Source: JAUIJL01 sp965366625
Lineage (GTDB): Bacteria; Acidobacteriota; Thermoanaerobaculia; Multivoradales; J023
Assembly (NCBI GenBank): GCA_965366625.1
Contig: CBDUGP010000005.1
Location: 1 to 64,000 of the forward strand
Direction: 5' to 3'
DNA: 64,000 bases
Below the pieces are notes generated by a model. It did not search any database and was not told the DNA's origin. It saw nothing but the letters and a program-made list of their open reading frames with translations. Positions 8,087 to 17,283 of the stretch are shown here, piece after piece (position 1 is the stretch's first letter; every line of letters begins with the position of its first letter). A program made the position numbers and the translations under genes.

Positions 8087-9723
8087 GGCTGCTCTTCCGA
8101 GGTTTTGGGAGTGACTCCCTTCAAGGTCCAGGCTTGGACCTCGGTTTCGAACCGCTCGGACTCCTGGTCCCAGCGGTCCGCCGACCAACCGGTGAGTTCA
8201 CGGATCGGGGCTTCGAGGCACGGGGCCAGGCTTTGGGCCTGGTCCGGACGCCACATGCCCAACCGAATGCGCCGCAGCAGGAGATCGGAAAGATGGGTGA
8301 CGGCGCCGTTCTGCAGGTGAGTGCGCAGCTCGGCGAGGCAGAGATCGACGTCGTCCCGCAAGGGTCGCTGCTCGTGCTCGTCGGCGTTTTCGAGGGTGGT
8401 CCAGGCGGCCGATCCCAGCCGACGGGCCATGGCGGACGCCACGTGTGGATCCAAGGGGAAGGCCTGTGCTAGTCGCCGGTCGAGATCCGCGGGGGCCAGG
8501 CCAATCAAGGGCGTGCCGGCCGTGGCGCATGGGGCGGCCTTGCGTCGGCAGGCCTCGGGCAGCCGACGCAGGGCTTTGTCGACGGTTTCCTCGGCGGTCG
8601 GGCGCCAGGTCGTGAGCTTGCCGCCGGCCACCGAAAGCAGACCCCTTTCGAACCAGACCGCCTCCTCCCGACTGGCGGCGGAAGGGGTTTCGGCGTCGCT
8701 GCTCAGAATCGGCCGTACCCCGGCGAAGGCGCCGCGAATGTCGCCGAGACCGGGGGGACGGTCAGGAAAACCCACCGCCAGAACCCGCAACAGGTAGTCG
8801 ACTTCTTCGCGGGTGGGCCGTGGGTCGTCGATGGGGCCGTGGTGGAAGAGATCCGTGGTGCCCACCAGGGTGCCTTCCGGATGGGGGATGAGGAAAACCG
8901 GTCGACGGTCGTCGGGAGATTCGATCGTCACCGCGCTTTGGATCGGCAGTCGATCGCGCTCGAAAATGAGGTGGGAGCCCCTCGACGGTCGGACACGATT
9001 TCCTTCGAGGCCGAGGCGATGGCGCACGCCGTCGACCCAAGCGCCGGTGGCATTGACCAAGAGCGGGGTTTGCACCTCGTAGGTGGCGCCGTCGAGTTGG
9101 TCCCGAATCACCACCGCGCGCAGCTCGTCGCGGGCACCGCGACGCACGTCCTCGGCGCTCGCGTAGGTCAGGATCTGGCCGCCGTAGGCGAAGCCGGTGG
9201 CCGCCACCGCGCGGGTGAGACGGGCGTCGTCCACTCGGGCGTCTTGGTAGACCATCGCCCGGTCCAGGTCGTCGAGCATCAGGCCGGGGGCGAGCCGCCG
9301 GATCTCCGCTTCGTCGACGGTCCGATGGTGCACGGCGTTTTGGGTCAGGCGGTCGTAGACCCACAGACCCAATCCGACCTTCCAACCCGGGGTTTTCTGG
9401 CCGTGATAGGTGGGATAGAGCCACGGGATCGGTGTCACCAAATTGGGGTTCAGGGCGAGCTGTCGATCCCTTTCTAGGCACGATTTGCGGGTGACGCCGA
9501 GCTGAAGGTTTTTCAGATACCTCAATCCGCCGTGCAATAGCTTGGAGGATCGCGACGAAGTGCCCGAAGCCAGGTCTTCCTTTTCCAGCAGCAGCACCCG
9601 CAGACCCCGCTGGGCGGCGTCGAGGAAGATGCCACAGCCGGTGATACCGCCGCCGATGACCACCAAATCGAAGGGTTGGTCGAGGCTTGCAAGGGCTTGC
9701 TGCCGCCAATGGCGATGAAACAT
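8083..9723 (-). CDS. glpD: Glycerol-3-phosphate dehydrogenase (FAD)
   Basis: A 546-residue GlpD. The ADP-binding motif is VVIGGGITGCGI (residues 22-33), followed by the family segments SSRSSKLLHGGLRYL and the FLIPHPEGTLVGTTD stretch, and a C-terminal helical domain. It oxidises sn-glycerol 3-phosphate to dihydroxyacetone phosphate, feeding electrons to quinone at the membrane. The ATG at 9723 overlaps the upstream stop by one base (TGATG); the downstream lipid kinase overlaps its stop as GTGA. There is no glycerol kinase or facilitator nearby, so the context suggests supplying DHAP for lipid synthesis rather than glycerol catabolism. Confidence 0.93.
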   Translation of the reverse strand: MFHRHWRQQALASLDQPFDLVVIGGGITGCGIFLDAAQRGLRVLLLEKEDLASGTSSRSSKLLHGGLRYLKNLQLGVTRKSCLERDRQLALNPNLVTPIPWLYPTYHGQKTPGWKVGLGLWVYDRLTQNAVHHRTVDEAEIRRLAPGLMLDDLDRAMVYQDARVDDARLTRAVAATGFAYGGQILTYASAEDVRRGARDELRAVVIRDQLDGATYEVQTPLLVNATGAWVDGVRHRLGLEGNRVRPSRGSHLIFERDRLPIQSAVTIESPDDRRPVFLIPHPEGTLVGTTDLFHHGPIDDPRPTREEVDYLLRVLAVGFPDRPPGLGDIRGAFAGVRPILSSDAETPSAASREEAVWFERGLLSVAGGKLTTWRPTAEETVDKALRRLPEACRRKAAPCATAGTPLIGLAPADLDRRLAQAFPLDPHVASAMARRLGSAAWTTLENADEHEQRPLRDDVDLCLAELRTHLQNGAVTHLSDLLLRRIRLGMWRPDQAQSLAPCLEAPIRELTGWSADRWDQESERFETEVQAWTLKGVTPKTSEEQP

Positions 9724-11351
9724 CAAAGCTCCAGGCGATCCGTGGGATCCAGTAGGACGTGTGGATTCATGATGCCGTTCGGATCGAGCCGCTGGGCGAC
9801 GCTGCGCAGCATGTCGGTGCCCAGCTCTCCCCATTCCGTCGGCGCCCATGGGGCGTGCCAAAAGCCGACTCCATGGTGATGGCTGGTGGCGGCCCCGACC
9901 TCGGCGATGGCGGATTGGGCTTTGCGTTTGTGGCCGGCCCAAAGGGCTGCGGCTTCGTCCGGATCCGACGGGCAGCGAAAGAAAAAGGTGAAGTAGAGCG
10001 AGACACCGTCGCCGTAGGGATGGGAGAGGTGACAGAGCACGGGCAGGTCGGCCAGGGCGTTTTTGACGGCGCGGTAGACGGTTTCGACCTTCGACCAGGG
10101 GGCGGCGGTTTCGAAGGTGTCGGTGGCATATCCCCGGTCCAGCAGGCCGTCTCGCAGGTAGGGATGGCGGAATCGGTCGTGACTCCAATTGCGTCCGGGA
10201 CCGGCGCCGAGCCACACGAGACCGTGTTGTTTGGCGAGGAGTTTGGCCTGTTCGAGGGAGCTGTCCACATCCCAAGGGGATCCTTTGGCGCCCACCAAGA
10301 GCAGGCAGCCGCGATCCACTCCGCGCATGGCTAGGTATTTGCGCAGCACACCTTCGAATCGACTCTTGGCCAAGCCGACGGTGAGCGCCACCTCGGTTTC
10401 GGGTCCGTCGGAGAGTCGGAGCAAGCAGAGGGGGGCTCGGCCCGAGGTGTGCGCCCGGGTCAGGGCGCGGGCGACCTCGATGCCCTGTTGCCAGGTGCGG
10501 GCCAAGGCGGCTTCTACTCGCAAAGTCTCGACCCGGCGACGCACCCGAACGGTAGCGCGGGTAACGATGCCGAAGCGACCTTCGCTGCCGGTGATCCATT
10601 GGCGTAGGTCGGGTCCGGCGGCGGAGGCGGGTAAAGCCGGAATGTGCAGACGGCCCGCCGGGGCGACCAGATCGAGCCCGGCGACCATGGCTTCGATTCG
10701 ACCGTGGCCGAGGGATTCCTGGCCGGAGCTTTGGGTGACGATCCAGCCACCGAGGGTCGACAGCTCAAAGCTTTGGGGGAAGTGTCCCAGGGTGAACCCC
10801 CGTGCCCCGAGAGCCGCTTCCAAGGCGGGTCCGCGGGTGCCGGCCCCGAGGGTGGCGAGACCTGACACCTCGTCGAGGGCTTGCAATCCCGCAAGACGCT
10901 CTAGGTCGACGGTCACCACCGGTTGATCGTCGGGCACCACGGTGACGCCGCCCGTGACGGAGGTGCCGCCGCCCCAAGGCACGATCCTCAGCTGGTGTCG
11001 ATCCGCAGCGCGCAGCAGGTCCTCGAGCTCTCGGTCGTCCGTGGGTCGGGCGATCGCGTCCGGGGCGGCCGGCACGGTGCCCGAGCGCAGGCGCAGCAAG
11101 TCGATCAGACTTTGACCCCGGGCGTGGGTGAGCCGGTCCAGGTCGTCGGTGGAGAGCGAAACTGAGCCCAGGTCCGGGAGCTGGGCGGCGGGGGGGACGT
11201 CCAGGGTTGTCGGGTCGAATGATGGGAAGGGGTTTGCAGGTCCCAGCCGTTTTTCCAACCAGGCGAGCATCGGAGCGGGGGGCGCGAAAGCCTCGCCTTC
11301 AAACCCCCAACCTCCGAGACGACGACGCGACGTTTTGGCATCCTTGGGCAT
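9723..11351 (-). CDS. FAD-binding oxidase, alkyldihydroxyacetonephosphate synthase-like
   Basis: A 542-residue VAO/FAD_binding_4 flavoprotein. The PP-loop WGGGTSVTGG lies at about residues 126-135, a long FAD domain follows (HFPQSFELSTLGG, TGSEGRFGIVTRATV), and the C-terminal half contains SHHHGVG near residue 490. That histidine cluster is typical of alkylglycerone-phosphate synthases (AGPS), which swap the acyl chain of acyl-DHAP for an alkyl chain. AGPS plus GlpD plus a lipid kinase in one overlapping operon supports a role in ether-lipid or glycerolipid formation. A glycolate-oxidase-like or lactate-type dehydrogenase is the alternative. The start is the ATG at 11351. Confidence 0.86.
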   Translation of the reverse strand: MPKDAKTSRRRLGGWGFEGEAFAPPAPMLAWLEKRLGPANPFPSFDPTTLDVPPAAQLPDLGSVSLSTDDLDRLTHARGQSLIDLLRLRSGTVPAAPDAIARPTDDRELEDLLRAADRHQLRIVPWGGGTSVTGGVTVVPDDQPVVTVDLERLAGLQALDEVSGLATLGAGTRGPALEAALGARGFTLGHFPQSFELSTLGGWIVTQSSGQESLGHGRIEAMVAGLDLVAPAGRLHIPALPASAAGPDLRQWITGSEGRFGIVTRATVRVRRRVETLRVEAALARTWQQGIEVARALTRAHTSGRAPLCLLRLSDGPETEVALTVGLAKSRFEGVLRKYLAMRGVDRGCLLLVGAKGSPWDVDSSLEQAKLLAKQHGLVWLGAGPGRNWSHDRFRHPYLRDGLLDRGYATDTFETAAPWSKVETVYRAVKNALADLPVLCHLSHPYGDGVSLYFTFFFRCPSDPDEAAALWAGHKRKAQSAIAEVGAATSHHHGVGFWHAPWAPTEWGELGTDMLRSVAQRLDPNGIMNPHVLLDPTDRLEL

Positions 11352-11491
11352 AGGTCATGATAACCCGTGGACCCACCCCAGGAACCCGGCATTGGACCCA
11401 CCGTCGGGAGGATTTGGTCCCGGAACGGGAACTTTGGGTCAACCGCTCCGTACCGAAGAGCAAATCACGAAGACTTGTTAGGAGATGGGTT

Positions 11492-12718
11492 ATGAACGAC
11501 TCGTGGCTCGGGCGTCCCGTTTTTTGGCTAGCGGTTCTTTGGCTAGCTGCTTTTTCTGTGTTCTCGGTGTTTCTTGCGGGTTTCGCGACGCCGGTTGTGG
11601 CGCAGGTGGCCGATGCCGAGGGGGCTGTGACCGAGTCCGTGATCCGCGACGGTCGCCTCTTCGACCCCGGAATTCACTTCACCGAGCCGGCGGCCGGCGC
11701 TCCCGAAGATTTGAAGCGCATGGTGGACTTCGTCGGCGAATGGGATTTCGACTTCGAAGTCCATCGCCCGGGTCAGGAGGTCCTGCATTCCAAGGGCAAG
11801 TCGAAGGTGACGTTCATGAACCGCGGTCATGGATTGATGGAGCGGACCCGCATCGTGGATTTCGACGGCGAAGGTCACCCCATGGCGACGATCGAATTCT
11901 TCGCCGTCAACGCCCAGGGTGTTTGGACGGTGAGTGAGGGCAATAGTTGGACGGAAACCATCACCATTGCCGGCGGCGCCTTCGAAGGGCAGAAGCTCAT
12001 GCTTTATGACGCCAAACGCCCGGGCGGTGGTCCGACCCTCTTGCTGTTCCGGCGGACCTATTCGCGGAAGGCTGCGGCGGAGGGCAAGGGGCCTGTGCCG
12101 AGCTTCACCATGGAGCTCGAGATGTCTTCGGACGTGGGCAAGAGCTGGTCATTGTTGGTGCGTCGGACCTACCAGCGTCGGGATCCCAGCGACGACTTTT
12201 TCCCCGTGCGCGAGGACGTGGGTTTAGCGGATCCGGAGCGGGCCCCGGAAGCCGCTCAATTCGATTTCTTGTTGGGCGAGTTCGAAGCCACCCACTGGCT
12301 CAAACAACCGCAACAAGAGCTACGCTGGAAATCCAATTCCACCGGTGTGCACGCCCTCGACGGCCACGCGATTCTCGAATTCGACTGGCACAACATGGAC
12401 CCGTCCTTGCCCGATGCCGCGACCACCGTTTTGCGTATCTACAACCGGTCCATGCGTCGCTGGGAGAGCCTATTCATGCCAAACCGGGGCCATACACCCC
12501 TTCATTTCGGCGGCGTCCAAGAGGGTGAGCGCATCGTGCTGCACCCGTTCGGAGCCCAAACCGGACGCAACCCGTTGTCCCAATGGATTTTCTTCGGGGC
12601 GAAAAAAGATACCTATCGCTGGAAGGGCCTGCGCAGCGCCGACCGAAGCGCCCCGAGCGAGCCCTATTGGACGATCGATTTCGTCCGCAAGGGTAAAGCC
12701 GCAGACGCGACGCCCTGA
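11492..12718 (+). CDS. Secreted protein of unknown function, two lipocalin-like domains
   Basis: A 408-residue protein beginning at the ATG at 11492, preceded by AGGAG at a good distance. A hydrophobic signal peptide ends near AGFATPVVAQ. The mature part contains two stretches that open similarly, DLKRMVDFVGEWDFDF and AAQFDFLLGEFEATHW, each followed by alternating beta-type sequence. The pattern resembles DUF1579-like lipocalin-fold domains, which often occur in periplasmic proteins of environmental bacteria. It stands alone between the lipid operon and a small stress protein. No catalytic motif is evident. Confidence 0.75.
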   Translation: MNDSWLGRPVFWLAVLWLAAFSVFSVFLAGFATPVVAQVADAEGAVTESVIRDGRLFDPGIHFTEPAAGAPEDLKRMVDFVGEWDFDFEVHRPGQEVLHSKGKSKVTFMNRGHGLMERTRIVDFDGEGHPMATIEFFAVNAQGVWTVSEGNSWTETITIAGGAFEGQKLMLYDAKRPGGGPTLLLFRRTYSRKAAAEGKGPVPSFTMELEMSSDVGKSWSLLVRRTYQRRDPSDDFFPVREDVGLADPERAPEAAQFDFLLGEFEATHWLKQPQQELRWKSNSTGVHALDGHAILEFDWHNMDPSLPDAATTVLRIYNRSMRRWESLFMPNRGHTPLHFGGVQEGERIVLHPFGAQTGRNPLSQWIFFGAKKDTYRWKGLRSADRSAPSEPYWTIDFVRKGKAADATP

Positions 12719-12720
12719 CG

Positions 12721-12810
12721 AGCCGTGGCGGAGCTTGCCCCGCCATGACTGCTCAAAATGTAGGAGGCGGGCTTGCCCCGGGCTTGCCCCGTCCCGCTTG
12801 GGATCGATCA
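12721..12810. repeat. REP-like GC hairpins
   Basis: Two adjacent short inverted repeats built on GGCGG..CCGCC and GGCGGGCTTGCCCCGGGC-type stems follow the stop of the secreted protein. The style (CTTGCCCCG cores) is shared with the group at 17119-17214. They are extragenic and lie between convergent genes, so they could serve as terminators. Confidence 0.55.
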
Positions 12811-12838
12811 GGGGGCGAGATCCGTTCGCGGAGGGTCG

Positions 12839-13084
12839 TCATTTTTTGATCAGGCTAATCAAGAATAGGAGGATCACGGCACCTACCGTGGCGGTGATGA
12901 TCGAGCCGAGGATTCCCCCGGCCAGGGAGATACCCAGGGCGCTGAAGGTGAAGCTGCCGAGGAAAGCGCCGAGGATGCCGACCACGATGTTGCCGATGAC
13001 GCCGAATCCTCTGCCTTTCATGATGTTGCCGGCCAGCCATCCGGCGATCGCGCCGATAACTAGAGTAATAATGAGACTTTCCAT
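12839..13084 (-). CDS. GlsB/YeaQ/YmgE family stress-response membrane protein
   Basis: An 81-residue, almost entirely hydrophobic protein with three membrane segments and the glycine-rich repeats of the transglycosylase-associated (YeaQ/GlsB) family (GAIAGWLAGNIMKGRGFGVIGN). Members are small inner-membrane proteins induced by general stress; the biochemical role is unsettled. The ATG at 13084 has TGAGGAG about 6 nt upstream. It is monocistronic. Confidence 0.93.
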   Translation of the reverse strand: MESLIITLVIGAIAGWLAGNIMKGRGFGVIGNIVVGILGAFLGSFTFSALGISLAGGILGSIITATVGAVILLFLISLIKK

Positions 13085-13519
13085 GGTTTCTCCTCAGGAG
13101 TTGGAAGGTTGTGGGGTGACGCGCCAAGGCGTCACCGCCTCTTAAAGACCTTTAAAAGATCTCTACGAGACCGTTTGAAGTTTCTAGAAGCAAAACCGAG
13201 GCCAACGCTCGATTTCAATGGCCAAGGCCGTCAATCGCCGCTTTTCGCGGGTCGCGGACCCTTGCGGACTTCTCAACGTCCTCGGCTTCGCGGTTCTGGA
13301 CGGGAACTTTTCCACGAGCATGGAAAACTCTCGTTGCCCTCCCACGGGCCCGAGCTGAGAAAATCAGCCTCGGATCAATTGCTAACTGGATGACTTCATG
13401 CTCAAGATATCATGGGCATGGAATCTCCGCCCCACGGCTCTTCGGTTGAAGCCGTAAGCGGTTAGACTTCCGCTCTCTCCCCCTTCCTCGAACGCTCCCT
13501 GGAAGGAGCTTGCATCGCG
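13085..13519. other. Intergenic region between divergent genes
   Basis: About 435 nt separate the GlsB-like gene (minus) and the histidine kinase gene (plus). It must hold both promoters. I see a short inverted repeat (TTTTCCACGAGCATGGAAAA at 13308-13327) but no confident promoter pair and no reading frame worth calling. Confidence 0.5.
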
Positions 13520-15970
13520 ATGTTGCGCCTCTGCTTTGGCCGTCTCTGCTTGGCTGTTTGGGTCGGCGGTGTTTGGGTCGGCTGGTTTTGTGCATCTCCG
13601 CCGATCGAAGGGCGTGTTGGCGAAACGAGCCACGAAGCTGCAGTGGCGGGTCCTGAGACCGGCGAGTTTGTCGCGACGGCAGATTCGGTCACTTCATTGG
13701 CCGGAGCCTGGCGATTCCAAGAGGGTGACGATCCCAGGTGGGCGGAGCCGAGTTTCGACGATTCCTCGTGGCGCTACGTAAAAGTTCCTTCCACCTGGAA
13801 AAGCGCCGGTGTCGGTGACGTCAGATTCGGCTGGTATCGGACGCGAGTCTCGCTCGAAGGCCTGCCCAAAGGGGGTTGGGGCATTGCGTTTGGGCGTGTT
13901 TTCAGCGCATTCGAGCTTTATGCCAACGGTCGATTGGTTGCCCAAGCGGGCTCGTTCCCACCACAGTCGGTGATGCACTACGATCGCCTCCGGGTTTGGC
14001 CGCTGGAGAGCCTTGCTCAGAGTTCCTCTTCGGAGGTCACCTTTGCATTGCGGGTTTATAGTGACCCCGTGGATCCCGGGGGTGGAGGCATCGTGCGCGG
14101 ACCGATCGAAATCGGTGGTCACGATTCCCTGCTGCAACGATACGCCCGATGGGATCTCGACCGCTTGTTGTTGGCGGCTATTTTCATCTGTGCCGGCTTG
14201 TACCACCTCTATCTCTATAGCTGGCGTCCACAGCTCAAGATCTACCTTTGGTTCGGCCTTTTCTCCCTCGCCTTCAGCAGCTATTCGGTGCTGATCAGCC
14301 AATGGCGTTTCGTGCTCAGTGACAATTACGCCGAATTGAAACGGTGGGAATTCATCGCCGCGTTTTTATTGGTTTATATGTCGATCCGTTTCGTGTGGCT
14401 GTTGCTCGAGACGCATTTGAATTGGCCGATGGAGCTTTACCTCACCACCCATTTGGTGGCGGTGGCTGCTTGTTTGGTGACCCCATCCCTTCACCACCAT
14501 CTCAAGATCCTCTTGCTGTGGTTACCTTGGGCGATTCTGGGTGTAATTTGGATGAGCTATCGGGTCATCCGAGCCTGGCTGGCGGGACATCCAGACGGTC
14601 AATCCATCGGCCTCGGATTTTCGATTACCGTGGTCACCTTCATTCACGATCTTTTCTTGGCCCAGGGTTGGATCACGGGAACCGCCCTCGCTACTTATGG
14701 ATTTGCAGCCTTTGCGGCCACCATGGCGATCTCCCTGGCCGGTCGATTCAATCGTGTTCACCGAGAACTCGACCAGCTGAGGCGCGGTTTGGAGGAGAGG
14801 GTGCAAGCACGGACCCTGGAACTGGAAGAGGCGCGGGACGCCGCCGAGCACGCCAGCTTGGCCAAGGGTCGTTTCTTGGCTCATATGAGCCATGAGATCC
14901 GGACTCCCATGAACGGTGTGTTGGGAGTGATGGATCTATTGGCTCGGACTCGGCTGCAACCGCTTCAACAACGCTATTTAGACCTCATCCGCTCGTCGGC
15001 AGAGATGTTGCTGCGGGTGATCAACGACGTATTGGACTTGTCGCGCATCGAGTCGGGCCGAGTGGCGATCCAAGAGGAAACCTTCGACCTACACCGTCTG
15101 TGCGACGAATTGACGGGTTTGGCGCGTTTGGAGGCCCAGGCCAAAGGGCTGGAGCTGACGATGAAAATCGACCCGAGGGTTCCGCGATGGGTGGAGGGAG
15201 ATCCGCCTCGCCTGCGCCAAGTGCTCGGCAATTTGATCGGCAACGCGGTCAAGTTCACCGAACGGGGAACGGTGAAGTTGACGGTAGCTCCCATGGAACT
15301 CGAGAGCTGGATTCGATTTCGTGTCGTCGATACGGGCATGGGTATGAATCAGCAGACGTTGGAAAAACTCTTCCAACCCTTTGAGCAAGGAGACAGCTCG
15401 ACGCAAAGGCGATTTGGCGGAACCGGCCTCGGCCTGGTCATCGCCCAGCGGGTGGTGGAGAGCGCTGGAGGATTGATCAGCGTCAAGAGCACTTTGGGAA
15501 AGGGCTCGACCTTTCTCGTGGACCTGCCTTTGCCTTCGTCCGAAGAGCCGTCGCAACCTTTCATTGCGGGCACCCTTTCGCTGCGTGAGGGGACCCGAAT
15601 TCTGCTGGTGGAAGACGATGCCATCAATCGGCTGGTGGCCGCTACGAATTTTGAGGATCTGGGGGCTGAGGTCGTGCTCGCAGAAGACGGTGAAACCGCT
15701 CTCGAGCTTTTGTCGTCCGCAAGCTTCGACCTGGTTTTCATGGATTGCCAGCTGCCGGGTTTGGATGGCTACGAGGTCACCCGGAGATGGCGGGAACGGG
15801 AAAACGCCGATCAACGATTGCCCATTATTGCCTTGACCGCCCACGCCGTGGAGGGAGAGCGGGAGCGTTGCCTGGCCGCCGGCATGGACGAGTTTCTGAC
15901 TAAGCCTTTACGTCGGGGAGACTTACAGCGGGTGTTGGAGCCGTGGTTTTCGGGCTCAAAAAGGGTCTAG
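13520..15970 (+). CDS. Hybrid sensor histidine kinase with 7TM-DISM-type sensor
   Basis: An 816-residue hybrid kinase. A signal-like N-terminus is followed by an extracytoplasmic jelly-roll region (about 50-215, SLAGAWRFQEGDDPRW..WYRTRV, like glycoside-hydrolase-2-type sugar-binding folds). Next come about seven membrane segments (215-415), a coiled coil, the H-box FLAHMSHEIRTPMN with phospho-acceptor His near 458, N-box and G-boxes (GTGLGLVIAQRVV), and a receiver domain with Asp near 742 (FMDCQLPG) and the KP lysine. The receiver would pass the phosphate to an unlinked Hpt protein, or control the kinase itself. No partner regulator is adjacent. The last 15 nt overlap the convergent patatin gene. 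Confidence 0.93.
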   Translation: MLRLCFGRLCLAVWVGGVWVGWFCASPPIEGRVGETSHEAAVAGPETGEFVATADSVTSLAGAWRFQEGDDPRWAEPSFDDSSWRYVKVPSTWKSAGVGDVRFGWYRTRVSLEGLPKGGWGIAFGRVFSAFELYANGRLVAQAGSFPPQSVMHYDRLRVWPLESLAQSSSSEVTFALRVYSDPVDPGGGGIVRGPIEIGGHDSLLQRYARWDLDRLLLAAIFICAGLYHLYLYSWRPQLKIYLWFGLFSLAFSSYSVLISQWRFVLSDNYAELKRWEFIAAFLLVYMSIRFVWLLLETHLNWPMELYLTTHLVAVAACLVTPSLHHHLKILLLWLPWAILGVIWMSYRVIRAWLAGHPDGQSIGLGFSITVVTFIHDLFLAQGWITGTALATYGFAAFAATMAISLAGRFNRVHRELDQLRRGLEERVQARTLELEEARDAAEHASLAKGRFLAHMSHEIRTPMNGVLGVMDLLARTRLQPLQQRYLDLIRSSAEMLLRVINDVLDLSRIESGRVAIQEETFDLHRLCDELTGLARLEAQAKGLELTMKIDPRVPRWVEGDPPRLRQVLGNLIGNAVKFTERGTVKLTVAPMELESWIRFRVVDTGMGMNQQTLEKLFQPFEQGDSSTQRRFGGTGLGLVIAQRVVESAGGLISVKSTLGKGSTFLVDLPLPSSEEPSQPFIAGTLSLREGTRILLVEDDAINRLVAATNFEDLGAEVVLAEDGETALELLSSASFDLVFMDCQLPGLDGYEVTRRWRERENADQRLPIIALTAHAVEGERERCLAAGMDEFLTKPLRRGDLQRVLEPWFSGSKRV

Positions 15971-17014
15971 GCGATCGATCCAGCGACCGCTCTCCAAATC
16001 GCGGCTCAGCTCGGCTCCGAGCTCGTGGGATAGGTGGACCGCCTCTTGCCAGCGGTGAATCCTTTGGTTGGGATCGCCGGCGAAGGTAGAAAAATCCTGC
16101 CTGTCCGGCAAGGCACCTCCGGGAAGTCGAGCGATGAAGGAATCGGAAGGATAAATCTGGAAGACGTTGGCTAGCATCCGCGCGGTGGGCTTTCGGTAGG
16201 GCAGATGTTTGTCGAACCAACCGGGCGCGATGCGTTTTCGGTAGTGGGGGAAGAGCACCAAGGATTGGTCGTCGTCCACGTATCGTTGGTTGAGGTGGTA
16301 GTCGGTGAGCCCGCCATCCATGTAGGGACCCGGGGGAGCATCTTCCAAGCTTCGAACCGGTGCCATGTAAAGGGGCACGGTTCCGGTCGCCATGGCGGCG
16401 GAGAAGAAATTCCGGGGGTTGAGGGGCACACAGCGACCCTGAAGATTCTGACCGGCGTCCGGTCGGCTGTGAAATAGGATCCGTTCAAAAAAGAGTTGGG
16501 CGCCGCGGGCTGAGACGCATTCGGCTGCCGCTGCTCCTAGAAGGCGAGGCCATTGGGCAGCGCGGCGGACGGATTTCCAGCCCCGGCAGCGGACGGTGTG
16601 CAGGGCGACGTCGAAGCGTGGATGTTCGAGGATGTGTTCGATGTCGGATTCGGAGAAGAGTTCTTCGAACATGCTGCGATAGGCGCGGCTGACGGATGTC
16701 GGCGTATCGTCGCGGGTGAAGACTTGGTGCATATAACCGGCGGTCAAACCGTGCAGCGCAGCGCGCGGATCCGGCGCAGCCAGGGCGAGGATTCGCCAGC
16801 CGCCGGCCGAGGAGCCCACCAACAGGCTTCGGCGGGAAGGGTGACCGTCGAGCACGCCCAGATCGAGCAACGCCCGGTCCAAACCCGACAAAACCAACCA
16901 TTTGGGGCCGCTGGCGGGCCCGACCATGGCGCCGATTCGCTCGGCCGTCAGCCCGTGCTCTTTGAGCACCTGCATGGCCGCCGGGCCGGCTCGATAGTGC
17001 AACAGCCCCGTCAC
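15956..17014 (-). CDS. Patatin-like phospholipase
   Basis: A 352-residue patatin-family lipid acyl hydrolase. The nucleophile elbow GSSAG (Ser69) and the DGG of the Ser-Asp dyad (YMDGGLTD, near residue 233) are both present, and the oxyanion glycines are in the early VGPASGPKW segment. There is no signal peptide, so it acts in the cytoplasm or on the inner leaflet unless exported by another route. Its 3' end overlaps the histidine kinase gene by 15 nt tail to tail. The start is the GTG/ATG region ending at 17014. Substrate unknown. Confidence 0.88.
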   Translation of the reverse strand: MTGLLHYRAGPAAMQVLKEHGLTAERIGAMVGPASGPKWLVLSGLDRALLDLGVLDGHPSRRSLLVGSSAGGWRILALAAPDPRAALHGLTAGYMHQVFTRDDTPTSVSRAYRSMFEELFSESDIEHILEHPRFDVALHTVRCRGWKSVRRAAQWPRLLGAAAAECVSARGAQLFFERILFHSRPDAGQNLQGRCVPLNPRNFFSAAMATGTVPLYMAPVRSLEDAPPGPYMDGGLTDYHLNQRYVDDDQSLVLFPHYRKRIAPGWFDKHLPYRKPTARMLANVFQIYPSDSFIARLPGGALPDRQDFSTFAGDPNQRIHRWQEAVHLSHELGAELSRDLESGRWIDRLDPF

Positions 17015-17283
17015 CTGATTACCTCAGGCCTGATTAATTCGGAACTGGTTAACTCGATGTTTTGGAATTTCCACAAACCATTGATTATAAATGACTTGAT
17101 GTAGGCTATGGGCTTGCCACCTCCGGCTCTCCCTTGAGAAGCGGTTCGGCTTCGCCTCGCCCGTGCGGGGATAAGCCCCGCCCCTACATCCGGAGGTTTG
17201 CGGGCGTAGCCCGCTAAGTTCGACCTGGTTGCCTCAACCCCCATGAATCTCGCCTTTGTCATCTCAAACTTACCCAGCCCGGC
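17015..17283. repeat. REP-like palindromic cluster in an intergenic gap
   Basis: The gap between two minus-strand genes holds an inverted pair ACCTCCGG (17119-17126) with CCGGAGGT (17190-17197) that encloses GCGGGG..CCCCGC (17165-17181), and then GCGGGC..GCCCGC (17200-17214). The rest (17015-17110) is AT-richer and looks like the patatin promoter region. No gene is seen. Confidence 0.6.

Noticed and set aside
8762..9709. 315-residue frame inside glpD
   Set aside because: It is in another frame of glpD, Arg/Pro-rich, without motifs.
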